This document shows, one piece after another, positions 52,990 through 62,070 of a stretch of DNA of 64,000 bases (position 1 is the first letter of the stretch; each line of letters starts with the position of its first letter). Source of the stretch: Phycisphaerales bacterium UBA5793. Its GTDB lineage: Bacteria > Planctomycetota > Phycisphaerae > Phycisphaerales > UBA5793. Position numbers and translations under genes: made by a program. The notes under the pieces were generated by a model. That model was given only the letters and a program-made list of their open reading frames with translations, searched no databases and was not told the origin of the DNA. Location of the stretch: assembly GCA_002418285.1 (NCBI GenBank), contig DIDT01000052.1:186001-250000 (forward strand), read 5' to 3'.

Positions 52990-55900
52990 GTGAAGGTTAC
53001 CCGACGATTTACCGAGGCAGGCAAGGACGTCTTCTCGACCGTCAAGTGGGCGAAGCGCACCAGTCGCATCTCCAACTCCGATGGGTCCGTCGTCTTCGAG
53101 ATGAAGGACGCGGAGGTTCCGGAGTCGTGGTCGCAACTCGCGACGGACATCATGGTGAGCAAGTACTTCCGCAAGGCGGGCGTGCCGCAGGAAGACGGCG
53201 TCGACAATGGTGGAACGGGCGTCTCGCCCGTTCACGGCAAGACCACGGGCCAGAGGCCCGTTCCACCGGCCACCGGGCCCGAGAAGTCAGCGCGGCAGGT
53301 CATTCATCGCCTCGCCGGCTGCTGGCGGCACTGGGGCGAGAGCCACAACTACTTTGACACGGCAGAAGATGCGCAGGCGTTCTACGACGAACTGTGCCAC
53401 ATGATGCTGCACCAGATGGCAGCGCCAAACAGCCCGCAGTGGTTCAACACCGGCCTGAACTGGGCGTACGGCATCACCGGCCCGGCGCAGGGGCACTACA
53501 TCGTCGACCCCAACACCGGCCAGGTGCAACTGGCCGACGACGCCTACACCCACCCCCAGCCGCACGCGTGCTTCATCCAGAGCGTGAGCGATGACCTCGT
53601 CAACGCCGGCGGGATCATGGACCTGTGGGTGCGCGAGGCGCGGCTGTTCAAGTACGGCTCGGGCACGGGCACAAACTTTTCCGGCCTGCGCGGCGAGGGC
53701 GAGCCGCTCAGCGGCGGCGGCACGAGCAGCGGGCTCATGAGCTGGCTCAAGATCGGCGATCGCGCGGCGGCGGCGATCAAGAGCGGCGGCACGACGCGCC
53801 GCGCGGCCAAGATGGTCTGCCTCGATCTCGATCACCCCGACATCGAAGCCTTCGTGAACTGGAAGGTGCGCGAAGAACTCAAGGTCGCTGCGATGGTCGA
53901 GGGTCTCAAGACGCTGCCCAAGGACCAGCAGAAGATCGCTGCCGACCTGGGACTGAAACTCAACTACGACTTCAATGGCGAGGCGTACTACACCGTCAGC
54001 GGGCAGAACAGCAACAACTCGGTGCGCATTCCCGACGCATTCTTCGACGCGCTGGATGAAGGCAAGCCGTGGAACCTCTACCAGCGCACCACAGGCGAGG
54101 TGCATCACAGCATCGACTCCGACCGCCTGTGGGAGGAAGTCTGCTACGCGGCATGGCGCTGTGCCGACCCGGGCGTGCAGTTCGACTCGACGATCAACGC
54201 CTGGCACACCTGCCCCGAGAGCGGCCGCATCAACGCGAGCAATCCGTGCAGCGAGTACATGTTCCTCGACAACACGGCGTGCAATCTCGCGTCGATCAAC
54301 CTGCTCAAGTTCTACGAGCCCAAGACTGCGACCTTTGATCTCGACGGCTACGAGCACGCGATCCGGCTGTGGACGATCGTGCTGGAGATCAGCGTGCTCA
54401 TGGCCGCATTCCCCAGCGAGGAGATCGCCCGGCTGAGTTATGACTTCCGCACGCTGGGGCTGGGGTTTGCCAACATCGGGGCCGTGCTGATGCAGGCCGG
54501 CATTCCGTATGACAGCGAGGAGGCGCGAGCGCTGTGCGGCTGCCTGACGGCGGTGTTGTGCGGCCGGTCGTATGCGGTGAGCGCGGAGATGGCCGGGCAG
54601 CTCGGCGCGTTCCGCGAATTTCACAAGAACCGCGAGCACATGCTGCGAGTGATGCGCAACCACCGCCGCGCGGCGCACGGCGTGTCGCGCCACAGCGGGC
54701 AGTATGAAGACCTGCGCATCGCGCCGGTGCCCATCGACCACGATGCGACGGCGCGGGCCGGCGACCGCTTCGCGAATGCCGACGAACTGCTCATGCGGGC
54801 GATGAATGCATGGGATGAAGCGCTCGACCTCGGCGAGCGCCACGGCTATCGCAACGCGCAGGTGACGGTGATCGCGCCCACGGGCACAATCGGTTTGCTC
54901 ATGGATTGCGACACCACGGGCGTCGAGCCGGACTTTGCCCTCGTGAAGTTCAAGAAGCTCGCCGGCGGCGGCTATTTCAAGATCGCCAACAACTCGCTCC
55001 GACCCGCCCTCGAGACCCTTGGGTACCGGGAACAACAGGTTCGCGACATCATCCGCTACGTGATGGGGTCGCTGAGCCTGAATGTGCCGCTGCCGGGGTC
55101 TCAGGGCGGAACTTTCAAAGAGTTTCTCGCCAAGAAGGGTTTCACCGAGGACGACCTCGACGCGGTCGAGGCGCAACTCGGCTCGGTCTTCGAGATCGGC
55201 TTCGCGTTCAGCGCCTGGTCGGTGCGCGAAGACCTGCTGCGGCAATTGGGCATCGATGTCGAAGCGGCCCGCAACAGCGCTTCGTTCAATCTGCTCCGCG
55301 AAATGGGCTTGACCACCAGCCAGATCGAATCGCTCAACGAGGCGATCTGCGGTACGCAGACGGTCGAAGGGGCGCCGCACCTCAAGGACGAGCACCTGCC
55401 GGTGTTCGACTGCGCCAACCCATGCGGCCGCAAGGGCGTGCGTTTCATCGCGCCGCAGGGGCACATTCGCATGATGGCAGCGAGCCAGCCGTTCATTTCC
55501 GGCGCCATCAGCAAGACGATCAACCTGCCCAACGACGCCACGCTCGAAGACATCGCTGCGTGCTACCGGCTGAGCTGGGAACTGGGCCTCAAGGCGAACG
55601 CGCTGTATCGAGACGGCTGCAAACTCAGCCAGCCGCTGAGCACCAAGAGCGATGCGGCGGTCGATGAACTCGAATCAGACGAGGATGAACTGGACCTCGA
55701 TGCGGCAAAAAAAGAGGTTGCCACCGAGGTCGGCGAAGTCGCGGCGATTGCTGCGGCCTCTAGCAACGGGGAAACTGTGCGCACCGTCGAAAAGATTGTC
55801 GAGCGCATCGTCGAACGCCCGCTGCGTCGCCGCCTGCCCGACACCCGCAAGAGCCTGACACACAAGTTCAACGTCGCCGGCCACGAGGGCTATCTGACGG

Positions 55901-56496
55901 TGGGCCTCTACGACGACGGCATGCCCGGCGAACTGTTCCTGACCATGAGCAAGGAAGGCTCGACGATCGGCGGGCTGATGGACTCGCTGGGCACGGCGAT
56001 CAGCGTCGCTTTGCAGTATGGCGTGCCGATGGAGAGCCTGGTGGGCAAGTTCACCCACCAGCGCTTCGAACCGGCGGGCATGACGACCAACGCCGACATC
56101 CCCTTCGCCAAGAGCCTCGTCGACTACATCTTCCGCTGGATGGGCATTCAGTTCATTCCCGGCTATCGCAGCCAGGCCGCTCCGCAGCGTGGCAGTACGG
56201 AAGCAGCCACGGGCGAAGTCGCGGTCCGCGAAACCAAGCCGGCGCCAGTCGCGCCGGGACCGCAGATCGAAATCAATCGTGAAGCAGCCCCGAGCAAGGC
56301 CAGCCCCGCGTTCGACCGCGATCAGACCGCAGGAACGATGACCGAGACGCGGACCAAGTCGCGCACGGTGCTCGATCGGGCGATGGGCGAACTGATGGGC
56401 GATGCGCCGGTGTGCGATGTATGCGGCGCTCTGACGGTTCGAAATGGAACCTGCTACAAGTGCATGAACTGCGGCAACAGCATGGGATGCAGTTGA
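52990..56496 (+). CDS. nrdJ: Adenosylcobalamin-dependent (class II) ribonucleotide reductase
   Basis: 1168 residues from a GTG with GGAAGG upstream. It reduces ribonucleotides with vitamin B12 as radical source, independent of oxygen. Landmarks: SKYFRKAGVP, MMLHQMAAPNSPQWFNTGLNWAYG, FIQSVSDDLVNAGGIMDLWVREARLFKYGSGTGTNFSGLRG, the active-site segment INASNPCSEYMFLDNTACNLASIN (radical Cys and Glu in NPCSE), GTIGLLMDCDTTGVEPDFAL, a TSCPD domain (~945-1055) and a C-terminal zinc-ribbon-like CDVCGALTVRNGTCYKCMNCGNSMGC that presents the redox cysteines. After residue 72 about 20 residues (NGGTGVSPVHGKTTGQRPVP) are encoded by a REP-like double palindrome inserted in frame; conserved sequence resumes at GPEKSARQVIHRLAG. 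No B12 riboswitch fits in the 66-base gap upstream. Confidence 0.95.
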   Translation: MKVTRRFTEAGKDVFSTVKWAKRTSRISNSDGSVVFEMKDAEVPESWSQLATDIMVSKYFRKAGVPQEDGVDNGGTGVSPVHGKTTGQRPVPPATGPEKSARQVIHRLAGCWRHWGESHNYFDTAEDAQAFYDELCHMMLHQMAAPNSPQWFNTGLNWAYGITGPAQGHYIVDPNTGQVQLADDAYTHPQPHACFIQSVSDDLVNAGGIMDLWVREARLFKYGSGTGTNFSGLRGEGEPLSGGGTSSGLMSWLKIGDRAAAAIKSGGTTRRAAKMVCLDLDHPDIEAFVNWKVREELKVAAMVEGLKTLPKDQQKIAADLGLKLNYDFNGEAYYTVSGQNSNNSVRIPDAFFDALDEGKPWNLYQRTTGEVHHSIDSDRLWEEVCYAAWRCADPGVQFDSTINAWHTCPESGRINASNPCSEYMFLDNTACNLASINLLKFYEPKTATFDLDGYEHAIRLWTIVLEISVLMAAFPSEEIARLSYDFRTLGLGFANIGAVLMQAGIPYDSEEARALCGCLTAVLCGRSYAVSAEMAGQLGAFREFHKNREHMLRVMRNHRRAAHGVSRHSGQYEDLRIAPVPIDHDATARAGDRFANADELLMRAMNAWDEALDLGERHGYRNAQVTVIAPTGTIGLLMDCDTTGVEPDFALVKFKKLAGGGYFKIANNSLRPALETLGYREQQVRDIIRYVMGSLSLNVPLPGSQGGTFKEFLAKKGFTEDDLDAVEAQLGSVFEIGFAFSAWSVREDLLRQLGIDVEAARNSASFNLLREMGLTTSQIESLNEAICGTQTVEGAPHLKDEHLPVFDCANPCGRKGVRFIAPQGHIRMMAASQPFISGAISKTINLPNDATLEDIAACYRLSWELGLKANALYRDGCKLSQPLSTKSDAAVDELESDEDELDLDAAKKEVATEVGEVAAIAAASSNGETVRTVEKIVERIVERPLRRRLPDTRKSLTHKFNVAGHEGYLTVGLYDDGMPGELFLTMSKEGSTIGGLMDSLGTAISVALQYGVPMESLVGKFTHQRFEPAGMTTNADIPFAKSLVDYIFRWMGIQFIPGYRSQAAPQRGSTEAATGEVAVRETKPAPVAPGPQIEINREAAPSKASPAFDRDQTAGTMTETRTKSRTVLDRAMGELMGDAPVCDVCGALTVRNGTCYKCMNCGNSMGCS
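53209..53267. repeat. REP-like double palindrome inside the nrdJ reading frame
   Basis: The outer arms GGTGGAACGGGC (53209-53220) and GCCCGTTCCACC (53256-53267) are perfect 12-base inverted repeats. Each end also folds alone: GGGCG-TCT-CGCCC (53217-53229) and GGGCC-AGA-GGCCC (53247-53259). This is the shape of paired REP/BIME elements mobilised by RAYT transposases. Its 59 bases plus flanks stay in frame with nrdJ and add ~20 residues not expected in the family. Confidence 0.75.
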
Positions 56497-56941
56497 CGCG
56501 TTGATGAAGTGCTGAAGTGTGACCGTTCAAACGGTCGGCGATGCGACGCGATAGCGTCATGGATTTGCCGACCGGCAACCGGGATGCGGCTGAAACAGGA
56601 GGCAATACCAAGTCCGACGGCGAGTGGATGGATCCTGAACCGTTTGCCGGCCTGAGCAGGGAGTGACTCAGAACCGGTCGTTCCGATCGATCTCGATGGC
56701 AGAGTCGATCGTTGCGAGGCCCCGCCGCCTCATGCCGCATCTCCGGATTTTCTTCACCGTTGGAGGGGCGTCCCGTCCCCCGGGATCATCGGCCCCCCAC
56801 ACCTTCCCTGCAGTGGCCCCCACCACCGCTGCAGGGCTTTTTCATTTTCCACCAGTGGGATTGGTAGTCCGCCGCCGCAGTCGCGTCCAGTGGATTCTCG
56901 GAGTTATCCCGGCGAGCGTTCGAGACGCATAAACTGGCGAG
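56497..56941. other. Gene-free stretch after nrdJ
   Basis: About 445 bases. No frame has support. It contains a 6-bp hairpin GACCGT/ACGGTC (56521-56536) and the terminator at 56806-56842. Coding resumes with the coaB-like gene. Confidence 0.5.
56806..56842 (+). terminator. Intrinsic terminator, probably of nrdJ
   Basis: CCCTGCAG (56806-56813) pairs with CTGCAGGG (56829-56836) over a 15-base loop, followed by CTTTTT. It lies 310 bases after the nrdJ stop with no gene between. Confidence 0.7.
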
Positions 56942-57598
56942 ATGCCCGGTCTGCCCAAACCCAAGACGATCCTCATCACCGCCGGCCCCACCTACGAGCC
57001 GATCGACTCGGTGCGCTTCATCGGCAATCGATCTTCGGGCCGGCTGGGCGTCGAACTTGCCCGTGCGGCGCATGCCGTGGGACACGATGTCATCCTCGCG
57101 CTGGGCCCCAACACCGTGCCGGCGCCGAACTTCGCCGATCATCTGCGCATCGAGCACTTCCGTTCCTGCGCCGATCTTGAAAGCCTGCTGCGGGAACTCT
57201 GGCCCGATCAGGCGGATGTGCTGATCATGGCCGCGGCCGTGGCGGACTACCGGCCCAGGCCACCGGCCACGGCGGGCAAGCTGCGTCGCGACCTCGAGGG
57301 ACTGACCATTGAGATGGAAGCCACTCCGGACCTCGTGGCTGGCTGCGTGAAACGCCGCAAAGAGAGTCAGCGCGTCATCGGTTTTGCCCTCGAACCTGCG
57401 ACCGAACTCATGGCCAGCGCCGCGAGCAAAATCCAGCGCAAGGGCCTTGATGCGATCGTTGCCAACCCGCTCGAGACGATGGATTCAGATGACATCCGAG
57501 GCACGCTCGTCCACGCTGACGGCCGCGCCGAGTCGCCGGGCGACCTGTCCAAGTCGATGTTCGCGGGCTGGCTCATCGACCGCATCATGCGGATCTGA
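56942..57598 (+). CDS. coaB: Phosphopantothenate-cysteine ligase domain protein (stand-alone CoaB)
   Basis: 218 residues with only the CoaB (DFP C-terminal) half of the usual CoaBC fusion. Features: TILITAGPTYEPIDSVRFIGNRSSGRLGVELARAAHAVGHDVILALGP, the substrate-binding NRSSGRLG, VLIMAAAVADYRP (the cytidylate/catalytic loop), RVIGFALEPATELMASAASKIQRKGLDAIVANPLE with the lysine of the KxxxKxxD-like stretch, and DLSKSMFAGWLIDRI at the end. It joins 4'-phosphopantothenate to cysteine using CTP (or ATP) in CoA synthesis. No CoaC flavoprotein half is in the frame or adjacent. Convergent with the AAA ATPase gene, 5 bases apart. Confidence 0.88.
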   Translation: MPGLPKPKTILITAGPTYEPIDSVRFIGNRSSGRLGVELARAAHAVGHDVILALGPNTVPAPNFADHLRIEHFRSCADLESLLRELWPDQADVLIMAAAVADYRPRPPATAGKLRRDLEGLTIEMEATPDLVAGCVKRRKESQRVIGFALEPATELMASAASKIQRKGLDAIVANPLETMDSDDIRGTLVHADGRAESPGDLSKSMFAGWLIDRIMRI

Positions 57599-57603
57599 GG
57601 TAC

Positions 57604-59112
57604 TCACTCCGACATCGTGCAGCGCGACTCGGCCCACTGGCGCATGGCGGCGATGCGCTCGGCCATCGTGACCGCCATCGGGTGGGTGCGGCCGATCGCC
57701 TCGACAATGTGCTTGGTCGCGAGTTGTTCGCCGGCGTTGAATGCGCCGTGCAGGGCGTCGACGATGAGTTGCTCGATCTCGGCGCCGCTGAATCCGGGCG
57801 TCAGTCCCGCAAGCGTGTCAATGTCAAACGCCTTGGGCATGCGGGCCCGGCGGCTGAGATGAATTTCGAAGATCTTCACGCGCGCTTCCAGCGGGGGCAG
57901 ATCGATGAAGAAGATCTCATCAAACCGACCCTTGCGGAGCAGCTCCGTCGGGAGGCGCTGCAGTTGATTGGCGGTCGCCACAATGAAGACGTCGCTACGT
58001 CGATCATTCATCCACGTGAGCATGGTGCCAAAGAGCCGTTGGCTCACGCCCCCATCCGCGTCGGCCGAGCCTTCACTCGCAAACGCCTTTTCGATTTCGT
58101 CGATCCACAGCACGCACGGTGCCATGCCGTCCGCCTGGCGCAGGGCTTCGCGCAGGTTAGCCTCGGTGTTGCCGATGAAGCGATTGTAGAGGCCGCCCAC
58201 GTCGAGGCGAAGCAGCGGCCGGCGCCACTCCCCGGCGACCAGCCGCGCGCAGAAGCTTTTGCCGCAGCCGGGCACGCCCAGCAGCAGCACGCCTCGTGGC
58301 GGGTCGATGCCAAACTCCTTGCCCTTGTTGGTCATGGCTTGCCGGCGCAAGCGCAGCCAGGTCTTGAGTTTGTCGTGCCCGCCGAGCGAGTCGAGGTTGT
58401 CGTTGACGGGAAGGACCTCGAGCTGGCCGTGCGATGAAAGTGTGGCCCGCTTGGCATTGCGCACGCGTTCGATATCGCGGCTATCCAGACGGCCGTCCTC
58501 AAGAATGACCTGCCGAATGATCCGCTCGGCTTCGATTTCCGTAAGGCCGATGAGCGACTCGGAGAGGCGTTCGAAATCTTCGCGATTCAGCTCGTGCTCG
58601 ACCTTGATATTGGTCTGTACTACATCGCGGTAGACTCGCTTGATGAGCTTCTCGAACTGCGGCATGTCGGGCAGCGGCAGCGGAAACGAAAACGCGAGCC
58701 GTTGTAGTTCGGTTGGCAGATCGACCGTCGGACCGACCAGCACCAGCGTGCTGCCGTTGCGGTGCGCCTGCTCAGCCGCTTCGCGCGCCGCCCGCACAAC
58801 CTTGGAATCCGAAAAATGTCGATGGACATCCGCCATCACGGCGACCCAGCGATCGCTGAGCGAGATGAGGTGAAGCAGCGCCGTAGCGGGATCAGCCGTC
58901 GCGTTGGCGGGTTCGGCATCGCGCTTGTCCAGCGGCACCAGGCCGCGCACCATCGACCATGCCCAGCAGCGCTGCTCGATCGCCTGGGTGGCTTCGAGGA
59001 CCAGCCGCACTGCCCGTCGCTCTTCGTGCGTTTCCATGACGATCAGGCCGTAGCCCGATCGCATGAGCAGCGAGAGTCGTTCAGCATCGGTGCGATCGAG
59101 TTCGTAGGACAT
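57604..59112 (-). CDS. AAA ATPase of the Ycf46 type
   Basis: 502 residues. The N-terminal ~220 form the helical domain seen in Ycf46/SpoVK-like ATPases (LLMRSGYGLIVMETHEERRAVRLV, VLVGPTVDLPTELQRLAFSFPLPLPD). The AAA module follows with PPRGVLLLGVPGCGKSFCARLVA (Walker A, ~275-287), CVLWIDEIEKAFASEGS (Walker B), the pore-like segment GGVSQRLFGTMLTWMNDR, VFIVATANQLQRLPTELLRKGRFDEIFFIDLP (sensor 1 and arginine finger) and GFSGAEIEQLIVDAL (sensor 2 region). In chloroplast and cyanobacterial genomes Ycf46 has been linked to photosynthetic or CO2 adaptation, but its role in other bacteria is open. ATPase activity is well supported; the substrate is not. Sits directly next to a zinc-ribbon protein gene of the same strand. 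Confidence 0.86.
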   Translation of the reverse strand: MSYELDRTDAERLSLLMRSGYGLIVMETHEERRAVRLVLEATQAIEQRCWAWSMVRGLVPLDKRDAEPANATADPATALLHLISLSDRWVAVMADVHRHFSDSKVVRAAREAAEQAHRNGSTLVLVGPTVDLPTELQRLAFSFPLPLPDMPQFEKLIKRVYRDVVQTNIKVEHELNREDFERLSESLIGLTEIEAERIIRQVILEDGRLDSRDIERVRNAKRATLSSHGQLEVLPVNDNLDSLGGHDKLKTWLRLRRQAMTNKGKEFGIDPPRGVLLLGVPGCGKSFCARLVAGEWRRPLLRLDVGGLYNRFIGNTEANLREALRQADGMAPCVLWIDEIEKAFASEGSADADGGVSQRLFGTMLTWMNDRRSDVFIVATANQLQRLPTELLRKGRFDEIFFIDLPPLEARVKIFEIHLSRRARMPKAFDIDTLAGLTPGFSGAEIEQLIVDALHGAFNAGEQLATKHIVEAIGRTHPMAVTMAERIAAMRQWAESRCTMSE

Positions 59113-59126
59113 CGTGGTTCCGCCGA

Positions 59127-59660
59127 TCAGTTCGGTGCTACGCGATGGTATCGTTTGGGCGGGCGGAGGTAGCGGCGCACGTCAAATGTGGTGCCGCACT
59201 CGGGACACCGGCCCTTGCCGGCTTGATCAAGGGACTGGCCGACGAGGGCATAGCCGCAGTTGAAGCACAGGCGCTGCTCGATGAGACGCCTTCGAAAGCG
59301 CGTGCGACCGCGCAGCGCCCAGACGAACATCACTGCGAATGTCACCCAGAGTGAACTGACAATCATCCATGTCAGCCACTTCGCGACAATGGGGTCCGAG
59401 ATGAGCCATTGCACGCCCCAGCGGATGAGACCCTGGCCGCCGACCCACATCAGGATGCCGAACACAAAGATGTACGCCCAGGCGAATCGCTCTGTTGCCG
59501 CGCCGTATTGATGAATCATCCGGTTGGACGCTGTATCAAACTCGTTGTCGAACTGGCGCTGATAGCGATACGAGCTGACAAACTGACGCCCGGTCTGCGG
59601 ATCAGTGACAATCGCAGGTCTGGTTGAGTCTGTCAGAATCTCACTCGGCGCCAAAGTCAT
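59127..59660 (-). CDS. Membrane protein with C-terminal zinc ribbon (family member 6)
   Basis: 177 residues from the ATG at 59660; the longer open frame would overlap the peptidase gene. After a ~65-residue N-terminal part (IVTDPQTGRQFVSSYRYQRQFDNEFDTASNRM) two hydrophobic helices follow (FAWAYIFVFGILMWVGGQGL and WLTWMIVSSLWVTFAVMFVWAL), then basic RGRTRFRRRLIEQR and the ribbon CFNCGYALVG...GRCPECG. Same plan as the five copies at 5-9.7 kb, 50 kb away. The extra N-terminal part is not seen in the others. Likely co-transcribed with the AAA ATPase downstream (14-base gap). Confidence 0.72.
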   Translation of the reverse strand: MTLAPSEILTDSTRPAIVTDPQTGRQFVSSYRYQRQFDNEFDTASNRMIHQYGAATERFAWAYIFVFGILMWVGGQGLIRWGVQWLISDPIVAKWLTWMIVSSLWVTFAVMFVWALRGRTRFRRRLIEQRLCFNCGYALVGQSLDQAGKGRCPECGTTFDVRRYLRPPKRYHRVAPN

Positions 59661-59722
59661 GTCATATGTAACCAAGGTCCATGTTCGTTGAACACGGGAT
59701 TCGAGGTGCACTGATCCTTCAC

Positions 59723-61894
59723 TCAATCGCTGGGCGTCACTCCCAGCTGGTTCATGACGAACAGCCGCTGATCCACGACCTCGCGAATCCGCGCCGCCAG
59801 CGGCTTGCCCGAGCCATGACCTGCCTCGCGATCGACCCACAGGAGCACCGGCCGATCAGTAGGCGAGGCACTCGTCGCCGCCTGCACTTCCGCGGCCATC
59901 TTGCGTGCGTGCAGCGCGTGCACGCGGGCATCATTCTCACCGGCGGTGAAGAGGATCGCCGGATACTTCACACTCTTCTTGACGTGCTGGTAAGGCGAAT
60001 AGGCGTAGATGAAGGGGAACTGGTCATTGTTCTCGGCGCTGCCGTATTCCGGCACCCAGTAGCGCGCCATCAGGAAGTTCTGGTAGCGCAACATGTCCAG
60101 CAGCGGCACGGCGCAGATCACGGCGCGGAACATATCCGGCCGTTGCACGATCATGGCGCCGGTCAGCAGGCCACCGTTGGATCCGCCGACGCACGCGAGC
60201 TTGTTTGGATTGGTGTAGCGGCTGTCAATGAGCCACTGCCCGGCTGCGATGAAATCGTCGAACACGTTCTGCTTTTTGTCGAGCATGCCGGCGGTATGCC
60301 ATTCGTCGCCATACTCGCCTCCGCCGCGCAGGTTCGGTATGGCCAGCACCCCACCCGCGTCAAACCACGGGAACATCGTGGCCGAGAAGTACGGCGTCAT
60401 CGAGATGTTGAATCCGCCGTAGCCGTTGAGAATCGTCGGGTTGTTTCCGTCGAGTTTCAGTCCCTTCTTGTGGACGAGGAACATCGTGATCGGCGTGCCG
60501 TCCTTGCTCGTGTAGGTCACCTGCTTGACGTCCACGATCGACGGATCAACGGGGACATCGGGGCGCGCCCACAACTCACGGTGGTTCGTCGCCAGGTCAG
60601 TAACGTAGATGCTCGGCGGTTCGTTGAAACTCGAATAGGTGATGAACGCCTCGGTGCGGTCGTCATTGGTCACGACGCCCGCGCTGCCGATGCCCGGCAG
60701 TTCGAGCTCACCCAGCGGCTTGCCATTGAGATCAAATCGTTCGATCTGTGAATGAGCCTTGTAGTTGTACGAGGCAACAAGCATGCCGCGAGCCGTGCCG
60801 ACGCCTTCGAGCACCGCGTCCTCGCGCTCCGGAATGACGAGTTTCCAGTTGGCCTTCTCCGGCCGATTGAGATCGACGGCGTACACGGCGGTGTTGGGTG
60901 CGTCGAGCGTGGTCTGCATGTAGAGCGTGTCGCCATAGACGCTGCCGCTGAATGTGGCCTTGGCGCCGACGGAAATCTCACGCCGTTCGAATTCACCCGT
61001 ACGTCGCCACTTGTCAAAGTCGATGCACCAGATGTCGTTGCTGTTGGTGCCGGTCCAGTAGATCAGGATCATCCACCGACCGTCACGGCTGAGCGACGCA
61101 CCGGGGCCCCATGTCTGGTCGTATTGCTCAAACAGAATCGGGTCCTGCCGGTGGTGCTGGCCGAGCGTATGGAACTTGATCTGCGTCGAGTAGGCATCCT
61201 TCGGATCCTTGAGGCACTCGTAGAGGAACCCCGAAGAATCCGGCAGCCAGGACACGCCGCCGGCCCGATTGGGAATCTCCTCCGCCAGCCACTTGCCGGT
61301 GTCCACGTTCATCACGTAGAGCGTCGGCAACTCATTGCCGGCATACCCGAGGCCAAAGGCCATGAGTGAGCCATCATCGTTGGGCGCCGTCCAGTCGAGG
61401 GAGACGAGACCCTTCTCATCCAGTTTGTTGGGATCGAGCAGCACGCGCGGCTCGCCATTGAGCCCATCGCGCACGTACAGGATCGACTGATTCTCAGTGC
61501 CGCGGCGTTCGCGATTGAAGTACCGATTGCCGTACGACTGCGGCGCGCCGATGGAATCGACACTCATCAGTTCGGTGATGCGCTTTTCGAGCGCCGGCCG
61601 ACCGGGCAGGTTGTCGAGTACGCTGCGGGTGTAGGCGTTCTGCTCATCCGTCCACTTGCTCACGCGCTCATCGAGTTCCTTCGCCTTGGCGGGGTCGGCG
61701 TCTTCGAAGAGGATGCCGCCTTCGAGCCACCGGTACGGGTCTTCGACCTTGGTGCCGAAGTAATCGTCCGTCACCACCTCGCGGGGCGAGTCCGGCGGGG
61801 CCGCGGCGACGAGCCCGGAAACCAGGATGAGCGAAGCGCAGGCCAGCAGGCTTCGCTGGAGGCGCGGGTGGGTGTGACGATCGATGAATTCCAT
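59723..61894 (-). CDS. Prolyl oligopeptidase (S9A) family protease, exported
   Basis: 723 residues with a signal peptide (LACASLILVSGLVAAAP) and GGAGG before the ATG at 61894. The propeller part contains EVVTDDYFGTKVEDPYRWLEGG at the start (a POP signature) and SRDGRWMILIYWTGTNSNDIWCIDF. The catalytic domain has LNGYGGFNISMTPYFS, PNLRGGGEYGDEWHTAGML, the nucleophile in LACVGGSNGGLLTGAM (Ser at about residue 573), the aspartate in ENDARVHALHARKM and the histidine in EAGHGSGKPLAARI. All triad residues look present. It should cleave short peptides after proline in the periplasm. The ribosome site and signal peptide support the start; 17 open codons upstream are ignored. Confidence 0.93.
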   Translation of the reverse strand: MEFIDRHTHPRLQRSLLACASLILVSGLVAAAPPDSPREVVTDDYFGTKVEDPYRWLEGGILFEDADPAKAKELDERVSKWTDEQNAYTRSVLDNLPGRPALEKRITELMSVDSIGAPQSYGNRYFNRERRGTENQSILYVRDGLNGEPRVLLDPNKLDEKGLVSLDWTAPNDDGSLMAFGLGYAGNELPTLYVMNVDTGKWLAEEIPNRAGGVSWLPDSSGFLYECLKDPKDAYSTQIKFHTLGQHHRQDPILFEQYDQTWGPGASLSRDGRWMILIYWTGTNSNDIWCIDFDKWRRTGEFERREISVGAKATFSGSVYGDTLYMQTTLDAPNTAVYAVDLNRPEKANWKLVIPEREDAVLEGVGTARGMLVASYNYKAHSQIERFDLNGKPLGELELPGIGSAGVVTNDDRTEAFITYSSFNEPPSIYVTDLATNHRELWARPDVPVDPSIVDVKQVTYTSKDGTPITMFLVHKKGLKLDGNNPTILNGYGGFNISMTPYFSATMFPWFDAGGVLAIPNLRGGGEYGDEWHTAGMLDKKQNVFDDFIAAGQWLIDSRYTNPNKLACVGGSNGGLLTGAMIVQRPDMFRAVICAVPLLDMLRYQNFLMARYWVPEYGSAENNDQFPFIYAYSPYQHVKKSVKYPAILFTAGENDARVHALHARKMAAEVQAATSASPTDRPVLLWVDREAGHGSGKPLAARIREVVDQRLFVMNQLGVTPSD

Positions 61895-62070
61895 GATTCC
61901 TCCGGGCGGCAATCGCCGCGTGCTGGGTGATTTGCAGTGTTTCAATCCTACCCGCTACGGTTCCCGAAAGTTGCGGCCGCTTCATCCGTTGAAAATGTGA
62001 CCCCTGACTCGACGGAATCCCGAACCGCTCCCGCCCGGCGACAGTCAAATGGGCACAGGCAACGCGACGC

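Noticed and set aside
53200..53275. Intein or group I/II intron in nrdJ
   Set aside because: The insert is only about 60 bases, has no splicing motifs and stays in frame. A REP-like element explains it better.
53287..55464. Open frame of 725 codons on the minus strand across nrdJ
   Set aside because: It is the antisense shadow of a well-conserved gene. High GC and strong codon bias of nrdJ keep the opposite frame open. It has no ribosome site or family motif.
56663..56932. Small rightward gene between nrdJ and coaB
   Set aside because: It contains the intrinsic terminator hairpin, lacks a ribosome site and is of proline-arginine-rich random composition.
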